This document shows positions 21,611-25,022 of a stretch of 25,022 nt of DNA, piece after piece (position 1 is the stretch's first letter; every line of letters begins with the position of its first letter). The translations under genes were made by a program, and so were the position numbers. This DNA is from JALYTY01 sp964546935 (GTDB lineage: Bacteria > Vulcanimicrobiota > Vulcanimicrobiia > Vulcanimicrobiales > Vulcanimicrobiaceae), in contig CAZJLJ010000044.1 in the NCBI GenBank assembly GCA_964546935.1, forward strand, positions 1 to 25,022. Reading direction: 5' to 3'. The notes beneath the pieces were generated by a model. That model did not search any database. It saw nothing but the letters and a program-made list of their open reading frames with translations, and was not told the origin of the DNA.

Positions 21611-22060
21611 CTAGAGGACGCTCGGAAGTTTCTCGAGGATGCTCGTCCAGCCGTGCTCGTGGTTTCCGCGCGATTCCTCACTGCGAAGGTTCTCGTGCGT
21701 CAAAACGAGTTCGGTTTCGCCGTTGCGATCGAAGAAATCGAGCGTCAGTAACGTTTCACGTTCTTCGGATTTGTCGTCTTCTTCCCACGTCCATGTCATA
21801 ACAAGACGTTCCGGTGGGCGCACTTCCTTGTACACACCGAAGGCGGGCACTTGTTCACCGTCGGCATGGACCATGACGATGCGGAACTTTCCACCGGTGC
21901 GTACATCCAGCTGAAGATCGCCGATTTTCACGTCGTCCGGCGACATGAATTGACGCAGCGTATCGGGCGTGGTCCAAGCGGCAAACACGCGTTCGCGCGG
22001 TGCTTTGAACGTACGGCGAATAACGAGCGCCGGAACCGTTGACGTTTGAGTTTGGCTCAT
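21611..22060 (-). CDS. SRPBCC / AHSA1-domain protein
   Basis: A 149-residue START-like (SRPBCC) protein of the AHSA1 type. It begins VIRRTFKAPRERVFAAWTTPDTLRQFMSP, continues with VRTGGKFRIVM, and RLVMTWTWEED, and ends with an ELVLTHENL...HEHGWTSILEKL helix that closes the hydrophobic pocket. Members bind lipids or other hydrophobic ligands; none of the sequence names the ligand. The ATG overlaps the arsR-like stop by 4 bp (ATGA), so the pair is co-translated. ArsR plus AHSA1 pairs are a recurring module in bacteria and the repressor probably controls this gene. Confidence 0.9.
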   Translation of the reverse strand: MSQTQTSTVPALVIRRTFKAPRERVFAAWTTPDTLRQFMSPDDVKIGDLQLDVRTGGKFRIVMVHADGEQVPAFGVYKEVRPPERLVMTWTWEEDDKSEERETLLTLDFFDRNGETELVLTHENLRSEESRGNHEHGWTSILEKLPSVL

Positions 22061-22404
22061 TTCCGTTTCTTCTTTCCTTCCGGGTTCTGTGCGAGAAGAG
22101 TGTCCAATCGGTCAAGAGCGGCATTCCAAAATTGGCGTTGTGTCTCAATCCAGCCGGCCGCAGCTTCGATTGCGCCCGGTGAAAGATAACAATGATGCAC
22201 TCGCCCCTCGATCTGACGCGTTAACAACCCCGATTCTTCGAGAATCCTAACGTGTTTCGAAATCGCGGGCTGCGAAATCGAAAAGTTCGAGGCGATTTGC
22301 CCGACAGTCAGCGGCCCACGCGCAAGCCGTTCCACGATGTTGCGCCGCGTGGGGTCGGAGAGTGCGGAGAAAACCGCGTCGAGGTTCTGGATATTGTTAA
22401 CCAT
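22057..22404 (-). CDS. ArsR-family transcriptional repressor
   Basis: A 115-residue winged-helix regulator. The N-terminal LDAVFSALSDPTRRNIVERLARGPLTVGQIA is typical ArsR. The recognition helix is in ISQPAISKHVRILEESGLL, and the wing is RQIEGRVHHCYLS. It has no CxC metal site in the usual helix, and the only Cys is in the wing, so it is of the non-metal SRPBCC-linked type rather than an arsenic sensor. A promoter and tandem repeats lie directly upstream and overlap the start codon, which indicates autorepression. It overlaps the SRPBCC gene by 4 bp. The inducing signal is unknown. Confidence 0.92.
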   Translation of the reverse strand: MVNNIQNLDAVFSALSDPTRRNIVERLARGPLTVGQIASNFSISQPAISKHVRILEESGLLTRQIEGRVHHCYLSPGAIEAAAGWIETQRQFWNAALDRLDTLLAQNPEGKKKRK

Positions 22405-22428
22405 TTGGTTATTACACCATACGGTTAT
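22400..22428. promoter_or_regulatory. Tandem operator of the ArsR-SRPBCC unit
   Basis: ACCATTTGGTTAT at 22400-22412 and ACCATACGGTTAT at 22416-22428 are direct repeats, 11 of 13 bases alike, with starts 16 bp apart. Each contains an ACC...GGT dyad. The second covers the -10 box and the first covers the arsR start codon, which is where a self-repressor would bind. That ArsR binds here is inference. Confidence 0.6.
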
Positions 22429-22444
22429 ATTTTGAAACTGTCAA
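22416..22444 (-). promoter_or_regulatory. Promoter of the ArsR-SRPBCC unit
   Basis: On the minus strand a perfect -35 TTGACA (22439-22444) and a -10-like TATGGT (22416-22421) are separated by exactly 17 bp. The predicted start is a few bases before the arsR ATG, giving a very short leader. The -10 lies inside the second operator repeat. Confidence 0.6.
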
Positions 22445-22461
22445 GCCGAACCCCAGAGTCT

Positions 22462-22467
22462 TACAAT
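22462..22467 (+). promoter_or_regulatory. -10 box of the aspartic-protease gene
   Basis: TACAAT lies 26 bp before the ATG of the TPR/aspartic-protease gene. The 17-bp-distant hexamer is TGTCAA, which is the reverse of the -35 box of the divergent arsR promoter, so the two promoters would share or compete for that region. It is a weak -35 on this strand. Confidence 0.4.
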
Positions 22468-22493
22468 ATTCTAGCGAGGCGGAGATTCGAACG

Positions 22494-23705
22494 ATGAATG
22501 CGCTTTTGGCTGGTATCCTAGTCGCGGCACTGACCGCTCCACTCCCAACGGGGCCGAGCGAGGGCGACCTTGCATTTCAAGACGGCGACTTCGATGCAGC
22601 GTTTCTGGCGTATAACACCGCGCTGACTGCGTCACCAAACGACGCAAACGCCAATCTCGGAATCGGAACGCTAGACCTCTACCGCAACGATTTGAAAAAT
22701 GCGAGAACGTATCTCTCGCGTGCGGTGCAGTTGAATCCACAAAACACGGTTGCCCGCATTCGTTTGGGCACCGTGCGGCGGCGCCTGCCGGCGAACGACA
22801 ACTTCCAAATCTCGATGGACAGTCCGGCGGTGATTCCATTCATCAGCGCGGATCCGTTGCCCACGATTCGTGCCACCGTGAACGGAAAGCCGTTAACGTT
22901 GTTCGTAGACACCGGCGGCGCATCGTTAGACCTCGGACCCGATACCGCTCAACGATTGGGCATTGCCGCGCAAGATGAAGGCGAAGGGATTTTCGCAGGC
23001 GGCAAAACGGCGCCGATCAAAATCGCGCGCATCGATACCGTTTCTCTTGAAGGTCTAACGGTTCACGGCGTTCCTGGCAGCGTGCTTGCGGCACCGATCA
23101 ACATCGCGGGCCATCATGCGGACGGCGCAATCGGAACGTCGTTTTTATACCACTTTTTATCCACCATAGACTACGCCGGCAGGCGTCTGGTGTTGCGCCC
23201 CAAGGTTTCGTCGGCACTCTTCGAGGCGCAATCGGCGAAGAGCGGTGCGACGATCGTTCCGATGTGGCTTATAGGCGACCATTTCATCTTTGCGCGCGCC
23301 CGCGTTAACGACGCGAAGCCTGCGCTTTTCAACATCGATACGGGCGGCGCGGGCGTCGGCGTTCAACTAACGCGTGCCGAACTCGACGCTTCATCGATAA
23401 TGCCCGATGAAACGCACCCGCAGCAGTTTACGGGCGCCGCGGGCCCGGTGCAAGTTTTGCCGTTCACCGCGCAAACCGTGACGCTGGGAAATTTCGTTCA
23501 GCAAAACGTTCCCGGCTTTTACTCTCAAGAGGGCGACCAGTATCGAATCTTCCCCTTCGCGGTTGGAGGGACGCTTTCGCATGAGTTCTTCCGTTCTACG
23601 CAGCTCACGATGGACTTCAGTTCGATGAAGCTAATCGTTGCGCGCGTTGAACCGCCCGCCGGGACGAAACCGCACGGCAATGACACCCGACGAACTCAGC
23701 GTTGA
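22494..23705 (+). CDS. Exported TPR protein with two retropepsin-like aspartic protease lobes
   Basis: A 403-residue protein. It begins with a likely signal peptide (MNALLAGILVAALTAPLP). TPR-like repeats follow at about 22-98 (DLAFQDGDFDAAFLAYNTAL, NLGIGTLDLYRNDLKNARTYLSRAV). Two clan-AA aspartic protease halves come next. The first has FVDTGGASLDL (Asp139) and DGAIGTSFL near 210. The second has NIDTGGAGVGV (Asp282) and GGTLSHEFF near 360. Each half has the DTG plus hydrophobic-Gly pattern of the Asp_protease_2 family, which normally acts as a dimer; here both halves are in one chain, pepsin-like. It is probably periplasmic or cell-surface. The substrate is unknown. The start is supported by a -10 box and GGAG upstream. 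It is divergent from arsR. Confidence 0.82.
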   Translation: MNALLAGILVAALTAPLPTGPSEGDLAFQDGDFDAAFLAYNTALTASPNDANANLGIGTLDLYRNDLKNARTYLSRAVQLNPQNTVARIRLGTVRRRLPANDNFQISMDSPAVIPFISADPLPTIRATVNGKPLTLFVDTGGASLDLGPDTAQRLGIAAQDEGEGIFAGGKTAPIKIARIDTVSLEGLTVHGVPGSVLAAPINIAGHHADGAIGTSFLYHFLSTIDYAGRRLVLRPKVSSALFEAQSAKSGATIVPMWLIGDHFIFARARVNDAKPALFNIDTGGAGVGVQLTRAELDASSIMPDETHPQQFTGAAGPVQVLPFTAQTVTLGNFVQQNVPGFYSQEGDQYRIFPFAVGGTLSHEFFRSTQLTMDFSSMKLIVARVEPPAGTKPHGNDTRRTQR

Positions 23706-23752
23706 AACGCGCCTGATTCACTCCAAGGGAGATACGAAGACCATGACGCGGG
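23680..23752 (+). pseudogene. Possible remnant of a Cys/Met-metabolism PLP enzyme N-terminus
   Basis: An ATG at 23680, overlapping the end of the protease gene in another frame, opens MTPDELSVETRLIHSKGD. The ETRLIH motif is how cystathionine gamma-synthase/lyase family proteins begin. About 25 residues on, the frame runs antisense into DUF4438 and loses any resemblance. It looks like the first codons of a gene truncated at about 23752. The match is short, so chance remains possible. Confidence 0.35.
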
Positions 23753-24619
23753 CTAACGCAAATGTAAGATGTTCGCGAGATTTGCGTCGCGATCTATCGT
23801 TACGTCTATCGCACCGGAAGCAGATGTCAACAACGTCGTGACGCCGGGGCCATGTCCCGAGACGAACGAACGGCCGTGGACGACGACACCGACCGAAACT
23901 GCGCCGGTGCGGTAAATGCGTCCAAATGAATTGTCGGCATCGATTATTGCGACAAGATCTCCCAAGCGGAGTTCGCGCAAACCATGCTCCGCCGCCATCG
24001 CGTCGTCGAAGGTTTGGATGTCATAATCACCGCGAACGACTGTTGGGCGGCCTAGACCTGAGCCCATTACCGCCGCCGGTACGGTACGAGAAACGGAAAT
24101 TTGCACGCGTCCATCGCGCACCTCTGCACCACACTCGTCGAGCAAATCGGGATCGGCATTAAAAACCTTCACGTTGGGCGCATCGAGCAGTCGCATTCCA
24201 AGCCCGCAGCCCCAAACCTGGACTTTGTCGCCAATCGTCATTTTCAGCATCACTTCGGGCGGAAAATCAACCATGACGTGTTCGACGCCGCCATGCTTAC
24301 CCGTAACGCGGCCTTTAGCGCCTTTGGCATCGCCGCTAACGACAACGGCCTCGTTGCCGACGCAAGACATCACGTTAAGCGAGGCATTCTGGCGGTCGTC
24401 CGGATGACGAATCGTCACTCCGGGCTCAACGTGATCGGCCCGGAACGCGAAAGCGGAGTCGCCGACTCTGACGTTTGGCGTAATACCGCCGACGGAAGGT
24501 AGAATCTGGGGCTCTCCCTCGAAACTCACTTCGTAGAGTCCTGTGTTCAGCAGCATGGGCGCCGCCTCTCCAACGACGGCCGCCATTACTAGTTCTTCTT
24601 GATTGATTCGAAGGGCCAC
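23753..24619 (-). CDS. DUF4438 domain-containing protein
   Basis: A 288-residue protein of the DUF4438 family, a fold known from structural genomics but with no established function. Recognisable parts are VVGEAAPMLL, NVMSCVGNEAVVVSGDAKGAKGRVTGKHGGVEHVMVDFPPEV, VQVWGCGLGMRLLD, PAAVMGSGLGRPTVVRGDYDI and IDADNSFGRIYRTGAVSVGVVVHG. The GDAKGAKGxVTGKHGG loop is the family hallmark. The frame stays open upstream to 24736, but that part lies antisense to queD and has no resemblance to the family. I chose the GTG at 24619 with GGAAAG upstream; an ATG at 24586 is also possible. It is divergent from queD with about 33 bp between starts and appears to be a single-gene unit. Confidence 0.85.
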   Translation of the reverse strand: MALRINQEELVMAAVVGEAAPMLLNTGLYEVSFEGEPQILPSVGGITPNVRVGDSAFAFRADHVEPGVTIRHPDDRQNASLNVMSCVGNEAVVVSGDAKGAKGRVTGKHGGVEHVMVDFPPEVMLKMTIGDKVQVWGCGLGMRLLDAPNVKVFNADPDLLDECGAEVRDGRVQISVSRTVPAAVMGSGLGRPTVVRGDYDIQTFDDAMAAEHGLRELRLGDLVAIIDADNSFGRIYRTGAVSVGVVVHGRSFVSGHGPGVTTLLTSASGAIDVTIDRDANLANILHLR

Positions 24620-24652
24620 CGGAGTTCTTTCCGCGAACGCTTCGCCCGTTCC

Positions 24653-25022
24653 ATGCAGATACGAAAATCTTTCCGCTTTGAGGCGGCACACGTGCTTCCG
24701 TACCATCAGGGAAAATGCTCCCGGATGCACGGGCATTCGTATCGGCTAGATGTTTCCGTTCGCGGACCGATTCAAACCGACGGACCGGCTCGCGGCATGA
24801 TCGAAGACTTCGACGTCATCAAAAAGATCGTCCATCGCGAAATCATCGATGTTCTGGACCACTACACGCTCAACGACATCATTGAAAATCCCACTGCGGA
24901 GCATATCGTGATGTGGATTTGGCGCCACCTGGAAGAGCACTTACCCGGGGTCGATGAACTCGTGCTTTGGGAAACCCCTACAAGTTGCGCGATTTTACGT
25001 AAATCGGATTTCGGGCCGCACT
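24653..25022 (+). CDS. queD: 6-carboxy-5,6,7,8-tetrahydropterin synthase QueD (3' end beyond window)
   Basis: Partial; 123 codons are visible and the frame continues past the window edge. QueD turns 7,8-dihydroneopterin triphosphate into carboxytetrahydropterin for queuosine and other deazapurines. The sequence begins MQIRKSFRFEAAHVLP with a zinc His. It continues with KCSRMHGHSYRLDV, which has the CxxxHGH zinc/catalytic motif distinguishing QueD from mammalian PTPS. MIEDFDVIKKIV, LDHYTLND, NPTAEHIV and LWETPTSCA follow. The start ATG has only a weak Shine-Dalgarno, but it gives the expected N-terminus. No queC, queE or queF is visible; they would lie outside this window if they are clustered. 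Confidence 0.93.
   Translation, partial: MQIRKSFRFEAAHVLPYHQGKCSRMHGHSYRLDVSVRGPIQTDGPARGMIEDFDVIKKIVHREIIDVLDHYTLNDIIENPTAEHIVMWIWRHLEEHLPGVDELVLWETPTSCAILRKSDFGPH

Noticed and set aside
1..25022. CRISPR array, tRNA, rRNA, phage or transposase genes
   Set aside because: I found no regularly spaced repeats, cloverleaf sequences, integrase/transposase motifs or phage structural genes anywhere in the window.

Overview
This is a densely packed, moderately GC-rich stretch of bacterial chromosome. It holds about 24 protein genes, most in short co-oriented runs with overlapping stop and start codons. I see no tRNA, rRNA, CRISPR array, integrase or transposase. GTG starts are common and Shine-Dalgarno motifs are often weak. 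The gene mix is: a thiO-thiS-thiG thiamine set, ETF:ubiquinone oxidoreductase, a branched-chain-type 2-oxoacid dehydrogenase, DUF4438, DUF6504, and paired metallo-beta-lactamase-fold hydrolases. It suggests an uncultivated-type aerobic or facultative lineage such as Eremiobacterota (WPS-2). That placement is an impression from gene content and protein style, not from a marker gene.

Layout. 1-1.2 kb (minus): VOC protein, NTF2-like protein, DUF6504. 1.3-4.5 kb (minus): an RCK-pore-RCK potassium channel, a one-cysteine Bcp peroxiredoxin and an RNase Z-like hydrolase, almost without gaps. 4.5-5.1 kb (plus): a small methyltransferase-like gene whose ATG lies 2 bp from the channel ATG. 5.1-7.5 kb (minus): thiO-thiS-thiG-rhodanese, coupled by overlapping codons. 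7.58-7.76 kb: a non-coding palindromic element with perfect 40-bp inverted arms and nested hairpins. 7.8-10.2 kb (minus): ETF-QO and an M14 zinc deacylase. 10.2-13.2 kb (plus): LOG-like protein, beta-CASP ribonuclease-like protein, threonine aldolase, followed by a long REP-like hairpin. 13.3-15.0 kb (minus): a small TonB_C-like secreted protein and an FAD oxidoreductase. 15.06-15.4 kb (plus): a small helical protein. 15.4-16.9 kb (minus): M20 amidohydrolase and a possible small exported protein. 17.0-21.5 kb (plus): two paralogous E1-alpha genes, one E1-beta and one E2, ending in a strong bidirectional terminator. 21.6-22.4 kb (minus): an ArsR repressor and an SRPBCC protein, with promoter and tandem operator visible. 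22.5-23.7 kb (plus): an exported TPR protein with two retropepsin-like lobes. 23.75-24.6 kb (minus): DUF4438. 24.65 kb to the window end (plus): queD, cut by the edge.

How the genes connect. ThiO, ThiS and ThiG make the thiazole half of thiamine, and the coupled rhodanese may supply the sulfur. Thiamine diphosphate is the cofactor of the E1 enzymes encoded 10 kb away. Branched-chain oxoacid oxidation yields acyl-CoAs whose dehydrogenases pass electrons through ETF to ETF-QO, so these two parts of the window fit one catabolic theme. Most of the window is ordinary metabolism. The parts most worth a second look are the palindromic element, the doubled E1-alpha, the channel with a CxxC next to its selectivity filter, and the two-lobed aspartic protease.
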